Shown here: piece by piece, positions 23,161 to 30,699 of the stretch
Position numbering within the stretch: position 1 is the first letter of the stretch
How the letters are laid out: every line of letters begins with the position of its first letter
Source: Nitrospirota bacterium
GTDB taxonomy: Bacteria > Nitrospirota > Nitrospiria > Nitrospirales > Nitrospiraceae
Direction of reading: 5' to 3'
DNA length: 35,842 bases
Assembly: GCA_020027965.1 (NCBI GenBank)
Contig: JAHRHE010000014.1
Coordinates: 1 to 35,842, forward strand
Notes under the pieces: generated by a model
Seen by the model: the letters and a program-made list of their open reading frames with translations, nothing else
Database searches by the model: none
Told to the model about the DNA's origin: nothing
Made by a program: the position numbers and the translations under genes

Positions 23161-23988
23161 ATGAGAAAGATCTTTGTCTCCCAGAACCTTATGGAAGTGG
23201 AAATGCTCAAAGACCGCCTTGATCAAGTGGGCATACCCTGCACAATCAAGAACCAACGAGCGTCATCCTTAGCAGGTGAGGTTCCCTTCGCCGAGGTCTT
23301 TCCTGAGCTCTGGGTCCTCAGGGATGAACACTATGAGCGCGCGAGAGAGCTGTTGGAAGAGCAGCCGGTTGTCGGTGAAAAGGGGTCTCCTTGGATCTGT
23401 TCGGGGTGTGGAGAACAGCACTCCAGCGAGTTTACAGCCTGTTGGAAATGTGGAAGGGAGAAGAGGTCCGATTCGAAGCCATCACCGACATGGCCTCGCA
23501 CGTCGGCTGAAACGCCAGACAGCTCGTCCCGCATTCCAGACTCGGTCAAAGGATTTGTTCTCGGAGCCATCGTTGCGCTAGGTGGGTTAGCCTTGTGGAA
23601 TTACGTGTCACTTGAGGGCACTTCTGCCGATCGCAATGGCGATGGGAGGACGGATGAGATCTACACTTATGACAGAAGTGTTCTACGTAGTGCCAAGCTT
23701 GACAATGACTTTGATGGGTTCTTTGAGACCTTGTATACGTACAATCGAAACGGGTTGCCTGTCCGAGGGGAAATTGACCGAAACAAGGATGGAAAACCAG
23801 ACCTGATTGAGCAGTACATATTTGGAAAATATTCCTATTTGGAGTTCCTCGATGGGGACACAGGAAATGTGCGAAAGCGGGCGTTTTTTAAGTTGGGCAA
23901 GAAGACCCACGAGGAAATTGATCAGGACGGAGATGGAAAGTTTGAGCGGACTGTTCGCTTCGACGAATTGGAAAATCCTATCGATTGA
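23161..23988 (+). CDS. DUF2007-like / zinc-ribbon / Asp-rich repeat membrane protein
   Basis: This 275-residue protein begins with a DUF2007-like domain (MRKIFVSQNLMEVEMLKDRLDQVGIPCTI..., about 1-68), followed by a zinc ribbon with Cys at about 80, 83, 94 and 97 in C-x2-C-x10-C-x2-C order. A membrane helix (GFVLGAIVALGGLALW, about 130-146) follows, then an exported part with three Asp-rich EF-hand-like or dockerin-like loops (DRNGDGRTDE, DRNKDGKPDL, DQDGDGKFER) that should bind calcium. Each loop is followed by a YTYDR/YTYNR-type strand. DUF2007 domains are linked to signalling proteins without a proven role. The order suggests a cytoplasmic sensor part and an outer calcium-binding part. Confidence 0.75.
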   Translation: MRKIFVSQNLMEVEMLKDRLDQVGIPCTIKNQRASSLAGEVPFAEVFPELWVLRDEHYERARELLEEQPVVGEKGSPWICSGCGEQHSSEFTACWKCGREKRSDSKPSPTWPRTSAETPDSSSRIPDSVKGFVLGAIVALGGLALWNYVSLEGTSADRNGDGRTDEIYTYDRSVLRSAKLDNDFDGFFETLYTYNRNGLPVRGEIDRNKDGKPDLIEQYIFGKYSYLEFLDGDTGNVRKRAFFKLGKKTHEEIDQDGDGKFERTVRFDELENPID

Positions 23989-24092
23989 GTGCCGCTTCAG
24001 GATTTAGAAAACGCCTAAGAAACTGTCTCATGTGAGAAGCGGAATGAGGACCGTCTCTTATCGGGGTTGAAACGGCTACGCTCGCCGTCGCA

Positions 24093-24264
24093 TTGAAAAG
24101 CAGCGCATTCAGGCGGGTGTACGCGGCATGGCCGTAGAGGTGATCGCAGGCGCTGCCGGCTTGGGGAGTGCCGGTGTCTTGGTAATCCACCAGGAGGCAG
24201 GTACCGTCCGTCGGGCAGCGGACGCTCTTGCGGGCGCACTCCAGCCACCGTTCAAACCCGTCAT
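24093..24264 (-). pseudogene. Fragment of a paralogue of the hydrolase-like gene at 26284-27597
   Basis: Read on the minus strand, this stretch gives GFERWLECARKSVRCPTDGT, then LLVDYQDTGTPQAG and DHLYGHAAYTRLNALLFN, matching the C-terminal part of the intact gene at 26348-26519 almost residue for residue without gaps. Homology stops on both sides, and the rest of the gene is missing. It is a decayed partial duplicate or the remains of an older tandem copy. The flanks (23989-24092 and 24265-24337) hold no supported gene. Confidence 0.8.
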
Positions 24265-24337
24265 CGAGTCGAACGTGTTCAGGCTGGAGACTTGGGGTGA
24301 AAGCCGGTAGAATCCCAGCATGGCAAAGGGTGTTCCC

Positions 24338-24556
24338 ATGAAAGACACTTTACAAAGGGCGTTTGAGGAGGCCTCAAAGCTCCCTGACAATGAGCAGGCA
24401 GCGCTGGGGCAATGGCTACTGGAGGAACTCGCTTCAGAGCGGCGATGGGACGAATTGTTCTCTCGCTCCGCCGATAAACTGACTAAATTAGCGGAAGAAG
24501 CCCTGGCAGAACATCGCGCAGGTCGCACGCAGGACTTTGAACCTGACAAGCTGTGA
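24338..24556 (+). CDS. Antitoxin of a RelE/ParE-type pair
   Basis: This 72-residue acidic helical protein (MKDTLQRAFEEASKLPDNEQAALGQWLLEELASERRW...) matches the small antitoxins encoded before RelE/ParE toxins, with an N-terminal helix pair and a C-terminal arm (LAEHRAGRTQDFEPDKL). A start six codons earlier (24320) is possible; I chose the ATG at 24338 because it gives the usual family length. Its stop overlaps the toxin start as GTGA. The toxin is truncated, so this antitoxin is probably an orphan. Confidence 0.7.
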   Translation: MKDTLQRAFEEASKLPDNEQAALGQWLLEELASERRWDELFSRSADKLTKLAEEALAEHRAGRTQDFEPDKL

Positions 24557-24672
24557 CCTCGAGAACAACGGAGCGATTCCGGCTAGCGTTCTCTAACCTG
24601 CCGTCCGAGATCCAGCAACGCGCTCGGGAAGTGTACAAGCTCTTCAAGCAGGATCCATATCATCCCAGCCTT
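24553..24672 (+). pseudogene. Truncated RelE/ParE-type toxin
   Basis: The first 40 codons from the GTG at 24553 read TSRTTERFRLAFSNLPSEIQQRAREVYKLFKQDPYHPSL, the usual N-terminus of this toxin family. Homology stops abruptly at HPSL, where intact members go on with a strand such as F-K-x-V and about 50 more residues carrying the catalytic part. The frame then runs into unrelated sequence that overlaps the next gene. The toxin is therefore broken by a deletion or insertion at about 24672. Confidence 0.75.
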
Positions 24673-24682
24673 GGCGGCAACA

Positions 24683-25363
24683 ATGATGAAGTTACTGGCG
24701 GCATTGAATGGAGAGGATCGATTGATTGTCGGTTCGATGGCCGTGACGTTGGGCGGGGTCAGCCTGGGTGCGTGGCTCGCAGAGCCTCGCGTCTTTGGTT
24801 TTACAGCGTTGGCCGTCATCAGCATGCTGCTCATCGGGTGGCGCATCACGCAGAGCTCACGACTCTCGTGGCTCTTGGTATTTGGCCTCGTGGCGGGGGT
24901 GTTCGAGCTATGGACAGATTGGGTGCATGTGACGTACTTCGGTTCGCTGGTGTACACCGACTACTTCGGCTTTCAAATACTGGCTTCGCCGTCCTATATG
25001 CCCATTGGATGGTGGCTGACCGTGGTCCAATTTGGCTATCTAGGACTTCGCTTAAGCGACCGCTGGCCGCAAGGGATCGCTATAGGAGCGATCACGCTGC
25101 TGGGCATGACCTTGCCGCCCTGGTATGAGGAGTTCGCCGCCCCGGCGAGGGCTTGGCATTATCGGTCGGGTGGCCTCATGCTCTCCAACACACCGGTGTG
25201 GGTCATTCTGGCGTATGGGAGCGGCATGTTTGCCATTGCGACCCTGACCTTACTCCTCTACCGGCCTCAGGCTTGGGGACGGGCAGTGCTGGGCGGCGTG
25301 TTCACGGGAGCCAGCATCATGTTTTCTGGCGTGTTCTGGTTCGCATGGCTGGGCGCTAGATGA
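24683..25363 (+). CDS. Integral membrane protein with about seven helices, unknown
   Basis: This 226-residue protein has about seven hydrophobic segments (for example FGFTALAVISMLLIGW, SWLLVFGLVAGVFELW, VWVILAYGSGMFAIATLTLLLY and the last FSGVFWFAWL). Acidic and aromatic residues sit within or near the helices (FELWTDWVH, PPWYEEF), a pattern seen in some small membrane enzymes, but I do not recognise the family. Upstream in-frame TTG and the ATG at 24683 are both possible; the ATG pair at 24683/24686 is preferred. Its 5' end lies at the break in the toxin gene. It converges on the oxygenase gene with only 10 nt between the stops. Confidence 0.6.
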   Translation: MMKLLAALNGEDRLIVGSMAVTLGGVSLGAWLAEPRVFGFTALAVISMLLIGWRITQSSRLSWLLVFGLVAGVFELWTDWVHVTYFGSLVYTDYFGFQILASPSYMPIGWWLTVVQFGYLGLRLSDRWPQGIAIGAITLLGMTLPPWYEEFAAPARAWHYRSGGLMLSNTPVWVILAYGSGMFAIATLTLLLYRPQAWGRAVLGGVFTGASIMFSGVFWFAWLGAR

Positions 25364-25373
25364 TCCAGGCTGC

Positions 25374-26249
25374 CTACTTGCGCGTTAACTTCGAAAGAAC
25401 TTGCAGCACGCGGCTGGCGACGCGGTCGCTGAGGCCGAAGCGCCACTTCATGGCGGTATAGCAGCGCAGCACCATCGTGTCGAGATAGATCCAGAGGGCT
25501 TGGATGCCGTCTCCGGGGCGGGCTCGATACTGGGTGGATCGGGCGACCGGGGGGACAGATTCTGCCGTGAAGTAGTAGAGTGCCAGCGATTTGCGGGTCA
25601 CCTCGGGAGGGCAGGACATCGGTTCCGGATGGCCGTGAAACGAATCCTCCGTATTAAAAATAACGGCGCGGTTGAACAGGGGCGCGATCTTCTGGACGCA
25701 GCGCTGCATCTGTCGATCCCACATCTCAAGATGACCGCCGTAGGAGTCCTGCCAATCCTTGTTGAGATACACCAGCACATTGATCCGCCGCCGCCAGTGG
25801 CGGCGATACGGGTGAATGGTGAAATCCGCATGGATGTTCAGATAGCCACCCCGCTCCGATTGGTGGATGCCGCCGCCTTGTAAGGTCGGATCGGCGAGCA
25901 GGCCGTCGATACTGGTCAGGTCAGAAAGAAATCGAACGAAGGTCTGGGAGTTCAACTCGTCAATGGCCGCCCCGAGCATCGGACCGAACGTGGACCGGTC
26001 CTGCATGCCCAGTTTGTTCTCGTTCACGTGTTTCTGATAGATCCAACCGGCCGACGCGATCGCGGGAAACTCGACCAGGAGTTGCTCCGCTGCCTCCGGC
26101 TGGAGGAACTGGTCGAGCACGATGTGGGGGAAGGGCTCATTTGCGGCGTACCTCGCCCGCAGGGCCGGCAGCTCACCGAACCACCGCGCATAGGGAATGA
26201 GGCGTCCGTCGAGGGAGGTGAGGTGTGAGTCTTTCTCGCGTCGACTCAT
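25374..26249 (-). CDS. 2-oxoglutarate/Fe(II)-dependent oxygenase
   Basis: This 291-residue protein matches the prolyl-hydroxylase-like 2OG-Fe(II) group. The iron ligands His140 and Asp142 are in NIHADFTIH and the distal His205 in DSFHGHPEP, with Arg219 about 14 residues on as the likely 2-oxoglutarate anchor. The stretch RRINVLVYLNKDWQDSYGGHLEMWD is typical of the core. About 60 residues after the core contain hydrophobic helices (IYLDTMVLRCYTAMKW). Substrate unknown; relatives act on protein, sugar or small-molecule side chains. The hydrolase-like gene lies upstream on the same strand with a 34-nt gap, so the two may form an operon. Confidence 0.85.
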   Translation of the reverse strand: MSRREKDSHLTSLDGRLIPYARWFGELPALRARYAANEPFPHIVLDQFLQPEAAEQLLVEFPAIASAGWIYQKHVNENKLGMQDRSTFGPMLGAAIDELNSQTFVRFLSDLTSIDGLLADPTLQGGGIHQSERGGYLNIHADFTIHPYRRHWRRRINVLVYLNKDWQDSYGGHLEMWDRQMQRCVQKIAPLFNRAVIFNTEDSFHGHPEPMSCPPEVTRKSLALYYFTAESVPPVARSTQYRARPGDGIQALWIYLDTMVLRCYTAMKWRFGLSDRVASRVLQVLSKLTRK

Positions 26250-26283
26250 CGGTCACCAGCTCAGAGAGACAGGAGGCCGAGGC

Positions 26284-27597
26284 TCATGATGACACGCTCG
26301 CCTGACTGCCCGACGGAACGTAGAAGGCATGCACGAGTTCAGTCGTGTTGAACAGCATCGCGTTCAGACGGGTGTAGGCCGCGTGACCGTAGACGTGGTC
26401 GCGCGCGGTTCCGGCTTCGGGAGTGCCGGTGTCTTTGTAGTCCACGAGCAGACAGGCGCCGTCGATCGGGCAGCGGACGCTCTTGCGGGCGCACTCCAGC
26501 CACCGTTCGAATCCGTCATAGGGCTCCAGGAGTTCCCAGAGGGCTTTATTGGCCGCCTGTGCTTCCGGTGAAGACGGCACTGCATCGCATCCCGCCACCG
26601 CCAGCTGCTGCACATAGTCGCCGCCCCAGGCGATGGGCATCTCCATTGTGATCTGCGGCAGTTCCATTTTGGCCAGCCATCGCTTGCCATCCGTCCGCAT
26701 CGGCCGATGATTCACGATATGAAGCAGCTTGCCCAGACCCGAGGGATCCCAGCCGTAGCGCACCGGCGTGCCATAGGTCACGATGTCGAGGGCTGCACCG
26801 TTGAGGGCCTGGCTGGCCGGCAGCAGAGATTCCAAGGACTCAAGATCGGTGGGGCGGAGGGCGTCCTCGGACGCGTCTCCCCCCTGCTGGAGCGAAGACC
26901 TGAGCAGATGGCAGAAGCGGTCCCTTCCCGAAGAAGGACCCGGAGCCAGGAGATTGGACAGCAGCGCGAGCACGAGCCCTGCCTGTCCGTGAGCCTGCAC
27001 AAGCACCCGATCCCCTGTCCCAATCCTCAGGTCAGTGCAGATTGTTCTGAGCTTGTTGAGGAACTGCACCGCGGCCCGGGCTCGACCGACATGGTGATGT
27101 TCGGACGACCAAAGAGAGCGGACACACAGTATCGGACGGGAGACATCCCGATTGACAGACCTCTTGAACTGTTCGACGTAAGCAGCGGTGAAGTTCCCGG
27201 CATCCACCGCCTGTTCATCGATCAGCTTTTTGATCTGCTCCTCGTCGCGGAATGGCGGCTTCTGCCCTCCTGAAAATGGTGGTAGGCCATTTGACCCTTC
27301 CCGCATGAGAGCAAGTAAGGCTTCCATCCCCGGAATGCCGCGCGAGTACCCTCGCTTCAGTCCGCCCGCCTCATCCAGCCGTTGCACGCCGAACAGGTCC
27401 GTGCTCAGGTAGGTGCCTTGGAACCACAGGACGGCTCGCACGCCCGCCGTGCTTAACTGGATGCCGAGTCGAGCCATCGCATCCTGCCAGGCCGGCGAAT
27501 CAGGGGGCGCCCCGGCCTCCACGGTTCGATAGCCCACGCGTTCGCCAGGGTCCGCACGGGAATAGAGGGCATGTTGGAAATTGTTTGCCATCGGCAT
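26284..27597 (-). CDS. Alpha/beta-hydrolase-like protein lacking the nucleophile serine
   Basis: This 437-residue protein shows a lipase-like order of strands and helices: VRAVLWFQGT (about 53-61, oxyanion region), VLVQAHGQAG (198-207, nucleophile elbow), LDIVTYGTPVRYGW, then KLLHIVNHRP and DHVYGHAAY near the end with candidate histidines. At the elbow the usual G-H-S-x-G-G reads A-H-G-Q-A-G (202-207), so the catalytic Ser is Gly. The fold call is inference from pattern. The start is either this ATG or the third codon. It may be co-transcribed with the 2OG oxygenase. A fragment of a second copy lies at 24093-24264. The C-terminus differs from that fragment after LFN. Confidence 0.55.
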   Translation of the reverse strand: MPMANNFQHALYSRADPGERVGYRTVEAGAPPDSPAWQDAMARLGIQLSTAGVRAVLWFQGTYLSTDLFGVQRLDEAGGLKRGYSRGIPGMEALLALMREGSNGLPPFSGGQKPPFRDEEQIKKLIDEQAVDAGNFTAAYVEQFKRSVNRDVSRPILCVRSLWSSEHHHVGRARAAVQFLNKLRTICTDLRIGTGDRVLVQAHGQAGLVLALLSNLLAPGPSSGRDRFCHLLRSSLQQGGDASEDALRPTDLESLESLLPASQALNGAALDIVTYGTPVRYGWDPSGLGKLLHIVNHRPMRTDGKRWLAKMELPQITMEMPIAWGGDYVQQLAVAGCDAVPSSPEAQAANKALWELLEPYDGFERWLECARKSVRCPIDGACLLVDYKDTGTPEAGTARDHVYGHAAYTRLNAMLFNTTELVHAFYVPSGSQASVSS

Positions 27598-27661
27598 GGC
27601 GCCTTACTCTTACCTGAAGTCCGGCTCCTGTGCAACGCATCAAGAGCGTAGGCTGGGCCGG

Positions 27662-27691
27662 TTGACCAGCCAGAAATTGGCGTGCTAAGGT
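27662..27691 (+). promoter_or_regulatory. Promoter of the phosphodiesterase-like / first HEAT operon
   Basis: TTGACC (27662-27667) and TAAGGT (27686-27691) are 18 nt apart and followed by ACGA. The boxes, the spacing and the ACGA extension are the same as in the promoter at 32186-32215 before the second HEAT gene, which suggests co-expression. Confidence 0.65.
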
Positions 27692-27752
27692 ACGAGACGC
27701 TGACTCGACGAGCGCTGTGTGGTGTGGACGAGTGTTCGTGAGGGGAAGACAG

Positions 27753-28841
27753 GTGGGCCATTCTCGAGCGATCGACGTGTGGAGGCGCGGGCTGGCCCTG
27801 CTTGCCTTGACAGGTCGGCGTCTCTGGGTGTTGGGGTTGATTCTGGCCGGTGTGGTGTTTCTCGGCCTGCCCTCGGCGGAGGCCAAGCGTCCCGCGGCCG
27901 CTCCAGAGTCCAAAGGGCAATCAGGGGCGCCCTCGACGGGTCCGGCCGAGCACGTCATCCTGATCGTGCTGGAAGGGGTGGGACAGGACGGGCTGAAGGC
28001 CGGTCCGATGCCGACCCTGAGTCGTCTGGTGAAAGAGGGCTCGGTCACCTGGTCCGCGGCCGCCGTGATCCCCGCGCTTCGGCTTCCGACTATGGCCTCG
28101 CTCCTGATGGGTGTCCCGGTTGAGAAACACGGGGTGACCTGGAACTCGTTTGACTTCGCTCGGGGCTATCCGAGGCCGCCGACGGTCTTTGATTATCTGG
28201 ACCTGAGTGGGGGCAAGGACAGTGCCATCTTCTTCATGGACGAATCCTTGTACCAGTTGGCCAAGCCGGAGCCCTACACCGACTATCAGATGTGCGGCCC
28301 GCTGAAGCCGGAGTGCAGTCCGGAGACGGTCGTCCACTATATCCGTGATTACTTTCGTAAGGCCACGAGCGGACACGGGTACGGGCACGCTATCCTGTCC
28401 CTGCCGCATTTTTTGGTGGTCCATCTTCCGCAACCAGGTCGGGTAGGAGCGGTCAGTGGGTGGGACTCCCGTGCCTATCGCGACGCGCTACGCTCGGTCG
28501 ATTCAGCGATGGGCTCCATTCTTGGGCTGTACCGGGAGTTGGGGCTCCTCGAGCGGACGACGGTGCTGGTGACGGCGCTCAGTAGTGATAGAGCGGGGAA
28601 ACCGGGCAGCAATGGAGCGAGCCTCCCTCGTGTCCCATGGATCGCCTGGGGGGTTGGCATCAAGGTGGGGCACGTCATCGAGCAGCCCGTGTCGATCGTG
28701 GATACCGGAGCCACGGTGATGCGCGTGCTCGGCCTGGAGACTTATACCGAGTGGGACAGCCGCGCCATCGAAGAGATCTTCTCAATGCCCAAGCCCGCGC
28801 CGTCAGGCACGGCGGCGCAGGGAGATCGCGATGCTCGATAA
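27753..28841 (+). CDS. Exported alkaline-phosphatase-fold (type I phosphodiesterase-like) pseudoenzyme
   Basis: I start this 362-residue protein at the GTG at 27753, which has AGGGGA 7 nt upstream; GTG codons at 27717, 27732 and 27738 are possible. A signal peptide or anchor ends at about SAEA (44). The fold marks are VILIVLEGVGQDGL (68-81), PALRLPTMASLLMGVPVEKHGV with Thr113 at the nucleophile place, LSVDSAMGSILGLYRELGL-type helices and VTALSS. Metal ligands normally expected are mostly changed: Glu74 replaces the first Asp, the P-D/G-H motif reads QPGRVGAV, and the S-D-H-G motif reads SSDRAG. Catalysis is therefore doubtful. It overlaps the next gene by 11 nt and lies in one operon with the first HEAT gene. 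Confidence 0.65.
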   Translation: MGHSRAIDVWRRGLALLALTGRRLWVLGLILAGVVFLGLPSAEAKRPAAAPESKGQSGAPSTGPAEHVILIVLEGVGQDGLKAGPMPTLSRLVKEGSVTWSAAAVIPALRLPTMASLLMGVPVEKHGVTWNSFDFARGYPRPPTVFDYLDLSGGKDSAIFFMDESLYQLAKPEPYTDYQMCGPLKPECSPETVVHYIRDYFRKATSGHGYGHAILSLPHFLVVHLPQPGRVGAVSGWDSRAYRDALRSVDSAMGSILGLYRELGLLERTTVLVTALSSDRAGKPGSNGASLPRVPWIAWGVGIKVGHVIEQPVSIVDTGATVMRVLGLETYTEWDSRAIEEIFSMPKPAPSGTAAQGDRDAR

Positions 28842-29283
28842 GCCGCTGCGCGCGCTCGGGCGGACCGCACTGCGCCGGGGGTGGCTCCTCGGGATCGCCG
28901 CCGTCTTGTGCGGGCTGTACCCGGTGGAACAAGGTCATGCCGCGCCGTCTAACCCGCACCTGACCGAGTATCGCATCACGATCGACGCCACGGCCCTCCA
29001 CCCTCCGACGCAATGGTACGTGCCGGGCGTGACCCCAACTATCATGAGTATGGATCCGGACACCACGGAGGCGTTGCGGACCACCAGCCCCTCCGCACTG
29101 ACTCTCAAGCCCGGGTCCTACCGCTTTGGGACCTTCACGTTCGATTTTCCTTTCATCGTGACCCTGGAAGGCATCTTGGACTTTGCCGCTTCGCTGGACG
29201 AGTGCGTGGGCGGCCGGGGGACGCGGACCCTCACCGTCCGATGCAGCCGAACCCAGCCGTATAGTGGGCAGCGGGATTACTGA
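28831..29283 (+). CDS. Small exported protein, unknown function
   Basis: This 150-residue protein has a signal peptide (RRGWLLGIAAVLCGLYPV core, cleavage near GHAA). The mature part is beta-rich (YRITIDATAL, SYRFGTFTFDFPFIVTLEGILDF) and has two Cys near the end (ECVGGRG, VRCSRT) that could pair. GGGAG precedes the ATG by 7 nt. It overlaps the phosphodiesterase-like gene by 11 nt, so the two are probably made together and may work together outside the cytoplasm. No family is recognised. Confidence 0.65.
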   Translation: MLDKPLRALGRTALRRGWLLGIAAVLCGLYPVEQGHAAPSNPHLTEYRITIDATALHPPTQWYVPGVTPTIMSMDPDTTEALRTTSPSALTLKPGSYRFGTFTFDFPFIVTLEGILDFAASLDECVGGRGTRTLTVRCSRTQPYSGQRDY

Positions 29284-29312
29284 CGCCCGGCATTGAATCA
29301 TCGAGGTCAGAG

Positions 29313-30674
29313 ATGGCCGACACATTGTCGGACTTGTTGGAAGCGTTAGAGGACGTGGACGACGCGACGCGGGAGGAAGCCGCCAGGGCGCTGGCGGAGC
29401 GCGCGGATCCGAGCACGCTGGAACCGCTGCTCCGAGCGCTGGAGGACGAATTCTGGTCGGTTCGCTCCCATGCCGCCTCGGCAATGGCCAGGATCGGGGG
29501 TCCTCAGGCCGTGGAGGGGCTCGTCATCTTGTTCAATGATCCGATCATGGAGGTCAGAGCCTCGGCGGTGGCCGCGATGGCTCATCTCGGCCCGCCGGTC
29601 GTCGATCGGCTCCTCGGAGGCTTGAAAGATGAACGGTGGCGCGTGAGAGAGCATGCTGCGAAGGCCTGCGGTGAGATCAAAGACGCTCACGCGGTGGAGC
29701 CGCTGATCACCGCCTGCCGGGATCGGGACGGAGCGGTGAAGAGCGCGGCGGCCGAGGCGTTGGGCAAGATCGGAGATGGCAGGGCCGTGCCCGCGCTCAT
29801 CAAGCTGTTCAAGGATACTTCCAAAACGGTCCGCGAGACGGCGGGAACGGCGCTGGTGTCGATCGGGCAGCCATCGGTGGACCTCTTGATCGAGAGCCTC
29901 AATGACCGTGACTTTGTGGTGCGCTGCCACGCCGTTCGTGCGTTGGGCGGGATGACGACCGACTACCAGATCGGCCGGTCCTGGATCAGAGAACCGCGGG
30001 TGGTCGATGCACTGCTTCAGGCGCTCAAGGACCCTGACCGGGCGGTGCGCGAGGATGCGACGATCGCGCTCGGGATGATCGGGGATCCGCGGGCGATTGA
30101 GGCGCTGGTCGAAGCCATGAAGGACGGAGCCGTCAAGCGACACGCGATTATGTCGCTCGGCATGATCGGCGATGCCAGGGCGCTCCCCCCTGTGCTCGAC
30201 GCCCTGAAGGGGAAGGGGATCCGTCAGGACGGCACACCGACCCCTGGGTGCATCGTCAGCGAGGAGGCCTTCATCAAAGAAGCGGCTGTCACCGCCCTGG
30301 GACACTTTCGGGACCCCCGCGTGATCCCGGACCTCATCGGGCTCCTCAAAGACGTCCACCTACGGGATCGGGCGGCGGCCTCGTTGGCCCTGATCGGCGA
30401 TGCCGCGATCGAGCCGCTCGTCTCGTTTCTGCACGATCCCAAAGCCTCCGAGGTGGAGTCGGAAGGCGAGCGAGTCTTGTCCTTTGCCTCCGCCCGCCTG
30501 ACCGCAGTCGACGCGCTGAGGAAGATCGTCATCGAGACGCTCCGCAAGCTGGGCTGGGAGCTCCCGCCTGACGAACAGACCGACGCCGCATCGCAGGGCG
30601 GATACACCAGCGTGGACAAACCGCTGGGGGAAGGGCGCTTCGGCCCCTCCGGCGACCTTGCGAAGGGCGCCTGA
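29313..30674 (+). CDS. HEAT-repeat protein 1
   Basis: This 453-residue cytoplasmic protein is almost wholly made of HEAT (PBS-lyase type) repeats of about 31 residues, with units such as VREHAAKACGEIKDAHAVEPLI and VREDATIALGMIGDPRAIEALV. Such alpha-solenoids bind proteins. Two breaks interrupt the repeat rhythm: one near TTDYQIGRSWIREPRV and a loop at about 306-325 with a single Cys (Cys313) before EEAFIKEAAVTALG. The second HEAT protein has a like loop. The C-terminus carries KLGWELPP, similar to the LGWKPG and VGWRPG ends of two neighbours. It follows the two exported proteins with a 29-nt gap and ends at a shared hairpin facing the propeller gene. Confidence 0.9.
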   Translation: MADTLSDLLEALEDVDDATREEAARALAERADPSTLEPLLRALEDEFWSVRSHAASAMARIGGPQAVEGLVILFNDPIMEVRASAVAAMAHLGPPVVDRLLGGLKDERWRVREHAAKACGEIKDAHAVEPLITACRDRDGAVKSAAAEALGKIGDGRAVPALIKLFKDTSKTVRETAGTALVSIGQPSVDLLIESLNDRDFVVRCHAVRALGGMTTDYQIGRSWIREPRVVDALLQALKDPDRAVREDATIALGMIGDPRAIEALVEAMKDGAVKRHAIMSLGMIGDARALPPVLDALKGKGIRQDGTPTPGCIVSEEAFIKEAAVTALGHFRDPRVIPDLIGLLKDVHLRDRAAASLALIGDAAIEPLVSFLHDPKASEVESEGERVLSFASARLTAVDALRKIVIETLRKLGWELPPDEQTDAASQGGYTSVDKPLGEGRFGPSGDLAKGA

Positions 30675-30678
30675 GCGC

Positions 30679-30697
30679 CCCGAGCAGACCGCTCGGG
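30679..30697. terminator. Hairpin between convergent genes
   Basis: CCCGAGC-AGACC-GCTCGGG forms a 7-bp stem with a 5-nt loop between the HEAT-1 stop (30672-30674) and the propeller stop (30700-30702). It probably ends both transcripts, although the T-run is short (ATTTA). Confidence 0.55.
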
Positions 30698-30699
30698 AT

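Noticed and set aside
24673-25128. Continuation of the RelE-like toxin frame over the membrane-protein gene
   Set aside because: After HPSL the translation is Arg/Ser/Cys-rich with no toxin homology, while the other frame encodes a clear multi-helix membrane protein.
29346-30359. A 337-codon open frame on the minus strand opposite HEAT gene 1
   Set aside because: It mirrors the HEAT periodicity of the opposite strand and has His/Arg-rich composition; HEAT protein 1 accounts for the region.
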